From: Dastarcus helophoroides
Lineage: Eukaryota; Arthropoda; Insecta; Coleoptera; Bothrideridae
Length of the DNA stretch: 64,000 nucleotides
Assembly: GCA_028583605.1 (NCBI GenBank)
Contig: CM053330.1
Coordinates: 30,465,619 to 30,529,618, forward strand
Reading direction: 5' to 3'
The position numbers and the translations under genes are program-made. Each line of letters starts with the position of its first letter. Positions within the stretch are counted from its first letter, which is position 1. Shown here in pieces: positions 45,061 to 57,100 of the stretch. Below the pieces are notes generated by a model. The model made no database searches, had not been told where the DNA came from, and was given only the letters and a program-made list of their open reading frames with translations.

Positions 45061-48000
45061 TCTCAATCAAATTTTTAACGAAATTTTTAGTGAAACAACA
45101 AAATTTCGGAATTAAAATCTAAAACTTCGATTCTAATTTGTAATTTCAACCATTTTTTATGGAAAGAAAAATTTGAATCTGCAAAGTCTGAGTCGAAATT
45201 TATAGAAAAATTTATAAAAAAAGATCACAAATTTTACAAGTTAATGTAAATATTTTAGGAAAAAATTATTAAGCATTTTAAGTTTAAATCGAAATTCAAT
45301 ATTTCGAGGAAAAATCTAAATTTGTCAAAAACACGTTCTAGAAAAAAATTGGATTTTAAGTCGTTGTTTCGAAAAACAAATTGAAAACCTTATGAAAAGT
45401 CACAATTTTGAGTTTAAAATATAAAATTTAGAAAAAGAAAATAACTAAAACCACCAATTTTAAGAGAAAAAAATCTCTAAAATATTGCTAATAATGCAGA
45501 AATCCGAGTTTAAAATTATTTGGACTAAAAAGGCAAAATAGGAAATGTTGAGAAAAAAGTTGAAATTTCGGAAAATTTGGTATTTTTAAAAAACGAAATT
45601 TTCAGTAGTCGACATTTTAAAAAAAGTGATAACTTCTAGAAAAAGTCTCGAGTTTTGTAGAAAAGTGCGAAATTTTCCAATTTTCTATAAGCCGGAATTT
45701 TTCAAAAAAGATTAAGTTTTCAATAACGATGATCGTAAAAAAAGAATTTTGTAAAAATAGTAGAGATTGCTAAAAAGCTAATATTGAAAAACAGAACTTG
45801 TCCCCTGAAATCAAGAAAGATTAAAAAACACAACAAAGGTTGCTCTAACGCGTTTCGACAGCCAAGCTGTCATCTTCAGAGAGAAACTGAATCTCTCTGA
45901 AACTCTGAAGATGACAACTTGGCTGTCGAAACGCGTTAAAGCAACCTTTGTTGTGTTTTTTTAATCTTTCTTGGTTTCAGGGGACAAGTTCTGTATTTCA
46001 ATTATTTAAAAACTAATAATTTTTAAAGATTAAAAATTTCGAACCCAAATTTTCAAAAAGGTTCAAATTTAGAAAAATGTTAAATTTTCAATCAAAACAA
46101 GTTTTCGAAAAATCTCGGAAATTTACAAAAGAAGTAAAAATTATCAAAATAAATGAAATTTTGAGAAAACGTCAAAATTCTGAAATCCCGAAATTTTCAA
46201 AAAAGTCTTAGTTTTCAAAAAAAAAGAAATAGCTATTCAAAAAGAGACAAAGTTTTTAAAACGATTTTACAAAAACAATTAGAATTTAAAAAATCTAAAA
46301 GCTTTAAAGTCGAAATTTAAAATAAAAGGGGAATATGTCAAAAAAAAGTTTAAATGTTTAAAATTAGCAAAACTTAATAAAAATATGTTTTTAATCGGAA
46401 ATTTCCAAAAAGGGCAATATTTAAAGAAAAAGTGGAAACATTTAAATAAATACGAAAATTTCGACTTTTTTGAAAATTAGGAGTTTCCCAAAAATTTGTT
46501 TTTAAAAAACGTGTGACTGAAAATGGCTTCCAAAAAAGTCGAAGCATTAGAAACTAATCAAAATTTTTAAAATAAAAGTGTTCAAAACGTCGAAATTTAA
46601 AGAGATGGAAATTTGCAAAAATGGCGAAGTTACAAACAAACATATCGAAAAAGAGTTGAAATTTTCGAAAAAATTAGAATAGAAAAAACTAAAGTGGAAC
46701 TTTTGAACAGGATAAAAATTTTAAAATATCGAAATTTTGAAGAGTCGAAATTTTCAAGTAAAATTGGAATTATTTTAAACGGGTCCAAATTTGAAAAGGG
46801 CAAAATGTTCAAAAAATCCAAAATTTAAAAAATCATAATTTTCACCAAAAACCATCATTTTTAAAAAGTCAAAATTTAGAAAAAAAAAAGTTCAAAATTT
46901 TAAAATGTCGAAATTTTGAAGTGTTGATATTTTTAAGTAGAACTGAAATTATTTTAAACGGTTTTAAATTTGAAAGGATCAAATATTCAAAAAATCCAAA
47001 ATTTAAAAAATCATAATTTTCAGCAAAAGCAGTCATTTTTAAAAAGTCAATATTTAGAAGAAAAGTGGCCTCTGGAAATGAAAATTGAATTCAAAAAAAG
47101 TCGGAATTTTTAATAGAGTCGTAGTTTGAAAGAAAAACGGAATTTTTAATAAAGCTTGAAGTTGAAAAAGGAGTCAAAATTTTCAAAAAGAATTGAGACC
47201 GAGTTGAAATTACAAAAAAAATCGAAAGAGGATTTCCAAAAAAAATTAGGTTGAAAAATGTGGATTTTTTAAAAAGGTGGAAGCTTGAAAATGTCGAAAT
47301 TTTGAAAAAGTCTTTATGTAATTTTAAAAAAAAATCGAAATTTTGAAAAAAATAGCTAAATATTTAAAACGGGTTAAAACATTGAAAAGGGTAAACATTT
47401 TCAAAAAATCCAAAATTAAAAAAAATCCTAATTTTCAACCAAGTCAACATTTTCCATGAGTCAAAATTTCGAAGATTTAAATGTGAATATTTTGAAAAAT
47501 GGGGCAAATTGGAAACGTCGAATTTTTCAAAAAGAAGTCGAAGCAAAAAAGTATTTGCAATTTTTAGTAAAGTCTAGTTTTGAAGAAAGACAAAATTGTC
47601 AATGTAGTTTGAATTTTAAGAAAAGTTTTCCAAAAAAAAATGTTAATATTCAAAAGACTAAAATATGTCAATAAAAAGTTGAGATATTTAAAAGGGGAAG
47701 AAAATTTGGAAAAAGTCAAAATTTTCAAAAGTTGAAAAAATTTATAAATTTATAAAAAAAACAAACTTAGGTAAAATTTTTCAAAGTGGTCTAAATTTAA
47801 ATAAAAAAATGAAATTTCGAGAAAAAGTCGAAATTAAAAAAGAAGTTAAAATTTCAAATAATTTTAATGATCAGAAATTTTTAGAGAAAAACTCTTAATT
47901 TGACGTTTTAAAGTAGTAGATTAGAAAAAAGTGAAAATCTCTTGAAAAATTAGGAATTTTGACAAATAAGTTGAAATTTTCAGAAAGGGGGTGAATTTCA
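45060..48000 (+). repeat. A-rich degenerate array with a 179-bp tandem duplication
   Basis: A-rich motif array. ATTATTTTAAACGG recurs at 46769 and 46948, inside two units of about 179 bp. A third, more diverged unit lies near 47350-47450. One foldback element lies inside (45783-46004). Open frames are Lys/Ile/Phe-rich and read as composition effects. Confidence 0.55.
45783..46004. repeat. Foldback repeat, best full-length copy
   Basis: Both arms are complete. The left is ATTGAAAAACAGAACTTGTC to AAGCTGTCATCTTCAGAGAG and the right is CTGAAGATGACAACTTGGCT to ACAAGTTCTGTATTTCAATT. On the minus strand, 45883-45843 gives CTCT, CTGAAGA, T, hairpin GACAGC-TTG-GCTGTC, GAA, ACGCGT, T, AGAG. The outer CTCT and AGAG pair. 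The same layout, with changes, occurs on the plus strand from 45905. Confidence 0.85.
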
Positions 48001-48835
48001 TGCTAAATGATCCTGCAGTAAAAAATAATAACAAACTAAAAATAATAATGCTCGTTGATGAAAAGGGGGCTTGAGCCCCCCCCCCAGTTTATGGCTGTTT
48101 TAATTTGATTTTCGTTCGAAGATAACGTGAACATTTTAATATAAACCTTTAGCTCTAGAGCAAAAATATAACTTCTTCTGTAGCTTGAAAGCTATTCAGT
48201 TTCGCGGAGAAATCAAGAATTCCAAAGAGGAACTCTTATCTACATTACGGCCTGTCAGTCAACAGTTTCCTCAACGAGACTGCGATTGTAGCTTTCAATT
48301 GACAGGAACTATCCCGGTCTTTGTGGTCAGCAACGCTTTCGCTATTCAACATCTAATAATATAGATGTTTTGTTCAAACATGGGACACGATAAAGCGGGA
48401 TTTGCTTTTCACCTAGACACGCGATGTGGGGTTTCATTTTAACGTGGCAGCGCATTCAAGGGAATTTAATAGAAAATAGACTAAAGGCATTCACGTCATC
48501 GCTCTATTGCTCTATTGGCATATACCTGATAAAGATAAGAGTAATTATGTCTAGTATGACCCGCTACTTCGTCTGTATATATTTTAAATATAGAATGATT
48601 TTCTGAGGTAACAAGTGTCATGTGTTACGAAATAAATAAGACATGCGAGTCCAAAAGTAACGCAAAAATTCGCTCAAACTACGGGTACCGACTAAAAACC
48701 ACTACTTCTTCGGGCCGGGCCCTTGGCCCCCAATCCCTTCGTCGGAACAGTACAATAGTGCTGGAGCACGGTTGTAAGCTGTTTTGCCTGAAACTTAAGA
48801 ACAAACAAAACAGAAAATTTTCACGATGAAAGTCT
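48000..48835. other. Higher-complexity non-coding island
   Basis: Mixed DNA with no gene recognised. A short GC hairpin GGGGGCTTGAGCCCCCC lies at 48065-48081. The stretch 48180-48420 is non-repetitive and could be conserved intron sequence, but there is no direct evidence. Confidence 0.3.
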
Positions 48836-48839
48836 TAGC

Positions 48840-49345
48840 CTAGAGGACCATCCTTGGTCTCCTAATCCTGGTTGGTATGTCTGGATCGTAATCCACTGCC
48901 TGTCGAACTAGTTCGTTAGGATGCGTTTCCGCTCTCACCATCGCCCTGGAATTAATTTCCCTAAGAAAATCTCTTACCAAAGGTAGTTCAGCTTCTCTAT
49001 GGAGCTGATTGTTTCTCGCAAACCATGGAGCGTCCATGGCTTGTCTTAGGAAGACGTTCTGGAACACCTGGAGTTTCTTCATCTGATTATCCGTCGCTTG
49101 TGACCAAGCTACAGATGCGTAGGTCATCGCTGGTCTTATGATTGATTTGTATAGTAACACTTTAAGTCCAATGGACAGGTTACTATTTCTACCAATCATC
49201 GCTTGCAGCAGTCCCTTCAGCATTTTGGCTCTGGACACTGCATAATCGATGTGTGCCTGGAATGTTAGTCTTTTGTCTAGAATGACACCTAGATACTTTG
49301 CCTGAAGTCTCCAGTCGACGTTTTGCCCATGAACATTTAACGCAA
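48840..49345 (-). pseudogene. Jockey-clade LINE ORF2, C-terminal fragment
   Basis: The minus strand reads VDWRLQAKYLGVILDKRLTF (about 49320-49260), then an open frame of 132 codons with LYKSIIRPAMTYASVAWS, LQVFQNVFLRQAMDAPWFA and REINSRAMVRAETHPNELVR. This is the thumb and C-terminal tail that follows the reverse transcriptase palm in jockey-clade elements. The 5' part is lost near 49345, and an A/T-rich junction follows. A different family from the LINE at 49400-49965. Confidence 0.75.
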
Positions 49346-49399
49346 AAATTCATTATCTACGTAATTTAAGATGTATGAGTAAAATCCTGAAATAAGTTG

Positions 49400-49965
49400 A
49401 TTTATATTTACTTATTTATTTTTAAGTTGAATCCACTCGCAAAGGGCAACCCCATTGTGCCTTCAAAACACTGCGAGTAGGATGCAGAAACAAGGATAAA
49501 TGGCGATGTACCGCCTTCTTAAACAAGGATAGATTGTAATTTTTGTGGAAAATTCCGTTCGGTAACGATTTCCATAGCTTGGAAGTTCTATAGAAAAAAG
49601 AATCCGTAGACGGAAGTCCTCACTGTGTCAAGCTGGACTGTCTTGTATGCTTCAACAATCTTGCCCTTGGGGGGATCAACACTAGTAATTCCTGTGAGAA
49701 TCTCTCATGAAAGTACTTGTAGAGAAGAGATAAGTCACCAACCATCCGCCTATACTCTAGTGTTTCGAGATAATCGGTCATCTCTCTCGTCATCAATTAG
49801 GCGAATCGTTCTTCTTTGAATTGAATTCAAAAGAGTTCAAGTGTGCTTTAGGGCTGAACTCCAAACATGAGAACAGTATTCTAGTGTTGGCCTAACTTGA
49901 GCTTTGTGTAGTGAGAGTAGCTGATAAGATGTGAAGGACTTTTGAGCTCTAAAATGACGCTTTTT
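49400..49965 (-). pseudogene. Jockey-like LINE, 3' end fragment (copy 2)
   Basis: Minus-strand pieces read LLSLHKAQVRPTLEYCSHVW, then SIQRRTIRLID, DPPKGKIVEAYK (shifted frame), TVRTSVYGFFFYRTSKLWKS, LPNGIFHKNYN, LFKKAVHRHLSLFLHPTRS and WGCPLRVDST, followed by AAAATAAATAAGTAAATATA. It has frameshifts and a small deletion in the middle. It is closely related to the copies at 15520 and 59387, and it shows the natural 3' end of the family. Confidence 0.75.
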
Positions 49966-49969
49966 AGGG

Positions 49970-50409
49970 ATAATTTTATCCCCCCTCCAACCCCTCTGAA
50001 GCAACCCCTTTTAAATTTTTAAATTGAACGAGTGCAATAGGTCATTTTAAAAGGTTTTTAATTCTCTATCCAGAGTTGTAATAATATTGAAGGAAATTAA
50101 ATTCGAAAATTTTTAAATATAGAATTAAATGTATCCTAAACCATGCTTATTTACCAAATATTTGTCAAATCTGACCTCAAAATAAAATAGGATCACCTTA
50201 ATTTTAAGTAACCGTAAAAAGTACCAGTAGAAATAGTATTTTTTTGAATACATTTCAGTCATTAGGACAACAATTCCGATTATTTTTTCAATATGAAAAA
50301 ACAAATCCCATTTGCCAGTTCTTCCCCAATGTACCATAGCAGAAGTAGCTTGTAAGACCCTTTCAGTACGATAAGGAAAGCAATTTTTACATTTTTTTGT
50401 TCTTTCCAG
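49970..50409. other. Intron sequence before the KH exon
   Basis: AT-rich DNA ending in a polypyrimidine tract (about 50388-50407) and AG at 50408-50409. Confidence 0.5.
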
Positions 50410-50556
50410 GTGGAGATGGAACGCATCATTTCAAAGTACTGGTTCCTAGTGTGGCTGCGGGGGCAATCATCGGTAAAGGGGGCGAAACGATCGCCCAATT
50501 ACAGAAAGATACGGGTGCCAGAGTGAAAATGTCCAAATCACATGATTTTTACCCTG
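50410..50556 (+). CDS. ps: Nova/pasilla RNA-binding protein, KH1 exon
   Basis: One 147-bp exon, AG at 50408-50409 before it and GTAAGT from 50557 after it, phase 1 at both ends. It encodes [19 protein letters not shown], then [20 protein letters not shown] and [10 protein letters not shown]. This is the first KH domain of Nova-type splicing regulators, with the GKGG loop (GxxG) that grips single-stranded RNA. Nova/pasilla proteins bind YCAY-type RNA sites in the nucleus and control alternative splicing. The next exon should continue with a TTERVCL-type strand, and I do not find it in the remaining 13 kb, so the downstream intron is also long. It is the only convincing host coding exon here. 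The name is based on recalled family sequence, not on a search. Confidence 0.85.
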
Positions 50557-52095
50557 GTAAGTTTCAATTGTTAAACATGAAAATACATTTTATGGAAATT
50601 AATTGTATTAGTAATAGAACTGATTTCAATTGCTTCTAAGTTTCTGATATATTTTAAACCAGTGCCGTATCCAAAATTTTTGCCACTTATTTCTACCTCG
50701 ATTAAAATCAAGAGTGATCATTAAATATAAATTTTAAAAAAGCTGCTCCAGCTGTTTTAAAGAAGAATATTCGAAATAAAAATGGTAATTTTGGTAGTCA
50801 AAATTTTAAAAAAAATTATGAGATTTAAAAATAACTATTCTCTAATTTTCAAGTTTAAAGCAATATTTTCGAAATTAGAGGCGATATCTTCAGGAAAAAA
50901 TTGGAAAATTTCAATCTAAGAAAAAACAGTTTTCTAACGTTAACACTACGAAAGCTTTACTTGTTCTATAAATGTTCGATTTGGAAATCAAAATTTCAAC
51001 TCGCTTTTCGAAAATTTGACTTTCAAGTAATTCGAAATCAAATTTTCCATTTTATAGTCAACATTTTGCACGAAGATTTGATCACCAGGATAAAAATCAA
51101 AAAAAGGTTTTATTTGTAAAAAAATATCCAAATTTTGAAATCTGAAAATAAAAAAAAAATCGAAATTGAAAAAAATTGAAATATTTAGTCTATAAAGTTA
51201 AAATGTGTGTTCAAAAGTCGAAATATGGAAATTAGTCGAAACAATTGCTAAAATTTTCTAGAACTCGAAATTCTAGATACCTAACAGTTTCCAAATTTTG
51301 ATTTTAAAGTAAAAGTTTTGAAATAAAAGGATTTTGAGAATATTTGAGTCAAAATCTTTTTCATTTGGAATCCTTTTTGACTCGACTTGAATTACACTAA
51401 ATCTATTTTAACTTCATCGAGCCCATTTTTTAAGATATTTAAAATTATTATTTAAATAAATGAAATTGTTTACTTTTGAAAACATTTTTTGACACAAACT
51501 GGGGTCGATGAAGCTAAAATAAATTTGGTGTAATTTGTGTTACAGTTGGAATTTCGAGAAAAAAAGTCCAAATTTTGGAAATTAAAATTGAAATTTCCAG
51601 AAAAGACTCCAAGTCAAAATTTTTGAAAAAAAGTGGAAATAATTTTAAATTCGAAATATTTAATTAAAAGACCTTTGAAAACATTTAAGTTGGAAATCAA
51701 ATTTGTAATAAGTTCATATTAAATATTACACTTTTTTCTGAAATTTTTGTATAAAAACATCTTTGAAATACATTTCGAATTCTAGAAAATGTTGGGTTGC
51801 TTTTTTTTGGAATTTCGACGTCCACATGAAAGCTTGAACTTTGAAATTGAAATTTTTACCTTTTTTTCCAAAATTGTACCTTAATATTTCCCAAAATTGT
51901 CACCTTTATCTTAAAATTTCTTTGAATTCAAAATCGAAATTTAAGAAACCTCAATGTAACTATTTAATATGTACCTGTGGAATGTAATTCTCGAGACTAA
52001 GGAGTATTACCTGTACTAATGTTACTGTTTGTAACACCTACAACGTCCCACTTCCCTCAGAAAATTTTTGAGTGTCCCCTGGTTTCAGGCAGAGT
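50557..52095. other. AT-rich intron DNA, no gene seen
   Basis: A-rich degenerate sequence up to about 51960, then a mixed stretch. A short inverted pair (ACACTAAATCTATTTTA at about 51393 and TAAAATAAATTTGGTGT at about 51515) is visible. No gene. Confidence 0.4.
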
Positions 52096-52437
52096 AACTT
52101 TCTTTGTTTTATCAGGAAATAGGTTAATCAAACTAGGGTTCTGATTGCGTACAAATTCATCACAATTGTGAAGATTGTGCTATTGAATACCTCAAAAGCC
52201 TTCGACAGAGTCTGGCATCGATCTCTTCTCGTCAAATTAACATCTTATGGAGTTCCACCCGGCTTCTGTTATTTGATATCCAGTTTCCCCGATGACAGAT
52301 TTCTTTAGGTCGACATTGGTGGCATCCCATCTGAGACATTTGCGATTAATGCAGGAGCGTCCCAGGGGTCTGTTCTGTCATCTAATATGTTTCTGTTACA
52401 AATAAACGATCTCTTAGCTTCAACCTCCAATCCGATA
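52095..52437 (+). pseudogene. Jockey-like LINE ORF2, reverse transcriptase left part (copy 3)
   Basis: The frame reads SKAFDRVWHRSLLVKLTSYG, VPPGFCYLIS, ETFAINAGASQGSVLSSNMF and LLQINDLLASTSNPIY. This is the palm of a LINE reverse transcriptase up to just before its YADD motif. The usual Asp in the LDISKAFD motif is Asn here, and there is a TAG within the block. The copy is interrupted at 52438 by the mariner TA site and resumes at 59387 with SYADDSSLVL in a frame that fits. Confidence 0.85.
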
Positions 52438-52439
52438 TA

Positions 52440-52469
52440 CGAGGTTGGCAGAAAACTAATGAAACTGGC
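52440..52469 (+). repeat. Mariner 5' terminal inverted repeat
   Basis: CGAGGTTGGCAGAAAACTAA followed by TGAAACTGG. Pairs with the 3' repeat at 59355-59384. Confidence 0.85.
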
Positions 52470-52540
52470 AACACTGCAAGCGATCTGGTGACGCTGCGCC
52501 GCTGTCAGTGATAGAGCACGTGTATCAGTATCCTCCCATA

Positions 52541-52549
52541 GCTCAGTAC
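52541..52549 (+). repeat. Candidate target duplication of the P-like element, left
   Basis: GCTCAGTAC here and at 58780-58788 is identical. P-superfamily elements make 8-bp duplications; with GCTCAGTA as the duplication, the element starts CA and ends TG, and the ninth base is shared by chance. Joining the two sides gives a continuous mariner 5' region. Confidence 0.65.
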
Positions 52550-54150
52550 AAAGACAAGATCAAAAAAGATGGCTTACTCCTGTAGAAAGAGATGAGATGC
52601 TGTTTTGACCGCCATCTTTTGGGATCTCTTCTCCCTATATCCTAACTGTCACTGTCATTATTACAGGAAACTGTAGCATTCTTTCTAAGAACGCGGGATT
52701 TTCAAAATATTTTAGTTTAAAATTACTTTTAAATAATTTTAAAATATTGCACAAAATAAACTGTACATTTAGAATATATGACATATAAAATATATTGAGT
52801 CACACATTTTAAATTACAAATATTTAATACTGTGCAATACGTTGTAAAATATTTTGGGTATGAGACAAATTATAACACTGTCTAACATGTTATATATATA
52901 TATTAAAAAATTAATTATTTCTAACATTAAAAAGATGTTATTGTTAAACATGTATAAACTGGATTAAGAAAATTGTGATTAAAAGAGATATGTATGTATT
53001 ATGTATATGTAACATAAAAACCCTGTTAATAATAACCAAATCCATAAGTCATAAAATATATTAACAATAAATATTTTAATTTAATTAAAAATTCCACAAT
53101 GTTTGAACAAATATCAGACATGGTCGATGCAGGTTGGCTTTTTAACGTCGTAGGCGAATTATATTAATAGTTTGTTTGGTTATTATGAGTTATGAATATT
53201 GAAGAATGTTCTATTCAAAAATCAAAAGTTTGTATCACTTTTGACGAAACTGACAGCGCAGGAATGCCATTTTTATGTTAAAAATTGACTCAATAGCCGC
53301 CCATACACCAGCGGATTACTCGAAAAATTGGATATAGCACATATCAAATCAGTGGAATTAACTTTGCGTCAAGGGACAGGGCCGAGCCACAGACTAAATA
53401 TCTCAGTTAGTGGCTGTTAAAGGTTTTGATTCCTTCTAACTTTGACATCTTTTGCTCAAAAATGCCAGATAACACCAGGTAAATCTCGGCTACTTCTTAC
53501 AGAAGTAAGGGTATTAGCCCACTAACATGAAGTTTTTAACTGACGGATTTAATTGGAGGTTATATATGTACCGATATGTGCGCTGTTGGAAAGCATCATA
53601 TTTGGTATGTAACGAATCCAGTGCGCAAATATATCTTTACCTTACTTTAAATCCGCAGTTCAGATTTGTACGTGTATGGTCGGTTTATATGTAACAAGTT
53701 TGATAATTTTATCTTCACAAATATTAAACAAAAAATATTGGAAGGATCATAAGTCTATTACTCCAATATATTATAATAACTATGCAATACATATTTTGTC
53801 AGCAGGATTGTCATTATCAAACGTACTAATTTAACTGATTAACAAAAGAAGCATCAAGTACGTCTCCTTTAAGAATTGAATTTATAGAGAGCCGCGTAAC
53901 TGCTAAAACACTAAACTAAACACTGTCACTTATGACTTAGTCCAAGGAAAGTTTACCTAAATAATAACGCGATACGTATTTTGCCAGTAGGACTGGAATG
54001 TTCAAGCGTACCAATCAAAATTGATTAGCAGAAATAAAGAAACGTCGAATTCATCTATGCCTTTAACTTCAAGATTCATAGAGCATGAAATAATAAATAG
54101 ATAGTGATAAATTAAATAAATAATACACAAATTGTTTAATCCTACTTGCC

Positions 54151-57100
54151 TCATCTGCGCTTCTTCCACTTTAAAAGAGCTAACGATTTAAGGGGATCAT
54201 CATAAGACCTCCTTAAATCTTTTCCTGTTAAAATTCTATTGACGATTTTGATATAATGATGAAGTAAAATGTTAACAGTCAAATGGGCAAAATTATAAGT
54301 CTTGTTTAAATGATCATCGCAAAACAACTTATCAAGATTACTTCTGTAGTTTTCTAAAATAATATTGATCAATTTTTCTTTTACACCGTAAGATAATATT
54401 ATAGTCGGCAGTTTTTCTAAAACTAATTGTGTTGCATCACGAAAGGCAGATGAAAAACTGCTAGAGGGATGAATTAACGAGTAACTGCTGTACTGTCTTT
54501 CTCTGATAAGTTCATTCTCTGGCAGTTCTTCATCTGCTGCAGACATTTTCTTAGTACATGAAATGCATGGATTAATCTTGGTAAGTTGCTTTGCAACGTA
54601 TCCCGCAGTATACGCAGAAGTATAAATCGATAATTTTGAAGAAGAAGATTTACCTAAGTGTTTGTCATTATATATCGGCACTAAAACATTTTGCGGAATC
54701 GGCTGACTTCCTTCTTGTTCTTTAATAAAGGACGTCAGAGTATCAAGTAGGCCAATAGATTTATCTGCTTCGCAATTTGAACCAGCGGAATGTGGCGACA
54801 CAAAATTATTAACTATGAGGGATTTGGTGGATGTTATAAAAGAGGAACATGTTGGATTCGTATTTCTCACTCCGTGACTTCGAACACAAGAGAAATAATT
54901 CTCAAGAGGATCTTGGTTTAAATCTCTTGGGCAAAGGTGTCCGAAGTCACTTTTTTGGAGTTTTTCCCACAATGCTATGATGTTTTTTATTGAAAAGATC
55001 CAATTTTTCAATGTCGGCGGCTTTAATTTTCTTGAAGGATCAGCAGGTGATGTAAAATACATAGTTTCGAATAAGGAAAGTGAAAAGTGCCAAAAGGAGA
55101 GGTGCTTAGATTTTTGTGTCACCGCACACCGAAGTTCTTTTCCTGCTGATGGATAAAGCGAAACACCATTGACACTGTCAAATACTTTATCAAAGAATAA
55201 AAGTAAATCAGCCGTGTCAACTGCTTTGGGATCCAGGTAGAATTGGGAAGTGGGTTGTAGCTCGACACTAGTCCTGGCACAAAGATTTATTGCAGTTCCC
55301 ACTGTGTGACTAAAAACTTGTGTGCAATTTTTAACTTTCATTTTTTTAATTTTGCTTGGAATAATGTGCTCATCGGTAATTTTATAAAACTGACTATAGG
55401 TTTGTCCATGACTTTTGTCGAGTTCATATAGTCGCATTACATGTGACCAAGATGCAACTTTTTTTGTATTATCTTGAATAAAATGTAGGTTATAATTTAA
55501 TAAATTATTACGTATTCCCTTCATTAGATGCGGAAAATCATACAAATGAATAATTTCTACATTGTCTATTAAATACCCGCGATATCTATTTTCGATATTA
55601 TTTAATAGACAATGTCTTGTAGTTTCCTTTAAAAGTTGATTTATTGCAGCTTGGTTAGTAGCTCCTTGGTCACATATAGATGCCACTATATTAAGACCCG
55701 TTTGCCTTATTTGCCGAACAACTTCTTTAATCATTCTCACTAAATCAGTGGTTGATGTAGAACCTTCACAAAAAGTGTAACAAACTGGCTGTTTCCACTT
55801 TTTGCGAATTCCCTTTACCATGAATACTAAAGCGTGATCAGCAAACTGGGCTCTTCTCTCACTTCCACCAAAATCAACAAAACCTTCAACAATATCCAAC
55901 CGTTGATTATACTGCAGACCTGGTTGTAGAGAAATTTCGTCGAACAAAAGTACACAATATCTATCAACAGCTTTCATTTTTTCCACAGAATGATTTAAGT
56001 GCAGAAATATATTTCTATTGATCCCGCAGCCAAAAGGTACATCATTAAGCAATTTAGTTAAAATTTTGGGTGACGGTAAACTAAAAATTTTAGAAAGAAA
56101 TCTATACGCTTTGCCACTCTGTTTATAGATTGACAAAGCAAGTATTTTATCATCTAAAGTAAATCTTCTTCCTCTTGGTTTATACTTTTGGGTACGCTGT
56201 TGAGACAGGAAAAAATTTAAAGTGATATCGTTAACATCTTTTAAAGCTGATATTGTCTCTTTCTGAGAAAGGCAAAAACGCAGACGGGTACGTGCGGATT
56301 TGTTCCGAAATGTTTGGTTGGAAACAATCTTCCTTAATCTGCGTACTTCATTGTATAATAGTTTTTCTCGCAGCGTCAAATGATGTGCCCTTGTCACGCC
56401 AACCCTTGACAGTAAATTCTTTCCTTTAGTACCTATAAGATCAAGTTGTAAATAATCATCATAAACATAGTATAAGTATTCTACTATATATCAAACTTAC
56501 GTTTGAGGTTTTCCTGTATATTGGATGATCCAAGAATTGGCACTGACGACTCTTTGAAGCAGTAGTCGTGCTCTGTTTTCCAGGCGCATAGATCACCTGT
56601 CGGAAAAAGGAAATTACGTTTTCTATAAATACTTCGTATGAAATATTTACAAAATATTTCCAAAAAAATATACATGTATCTATACGGATGTATGTATATG
56701 TCAAGAACGTAAATTTACTTAATAGATAATGTTGTATATATATATGTTGTATAAATAACAAATATTTAACTTACGTTCGGGGTTTTCCTGCATATTGGGA
56801 GATCCAGGAATTGGCACTGACGACTCTTTGAAGCAATAGTCGTGCTCCATCATCCATGCGCATGGATCATCTATAAGAAAAATTAAATTACATTTTGCAT
56901 AAATATTTCACATATGGATGTTATATGTCAAGAAAGTAAAGTTAATTATAACAAATAATCAATATCAACAAATGAATAATATTTAACGCACGTTTCGGGA
57001 GAAATTTTCAATTCTTAATGAATCAACCTGTATATATCAGTTATATAAAACTATTTAAGATATAGTCAATATATGAATGGATAACAAATATTTAACTTAC

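Noticed and set aside
48065..48081. GC hairpin followed by a C run as a transcription terminator
   Set aside because: Rho-independent terminators are bacterial and the setting is an insect intron. Probably a chance hairpin.
56459..56761. 100-codon minus-strand open frame within the transposase region
   Set aside because: It reads duplicated exon 9 in the wrong frame together with intron sequence. The spliced frame explains the exon.
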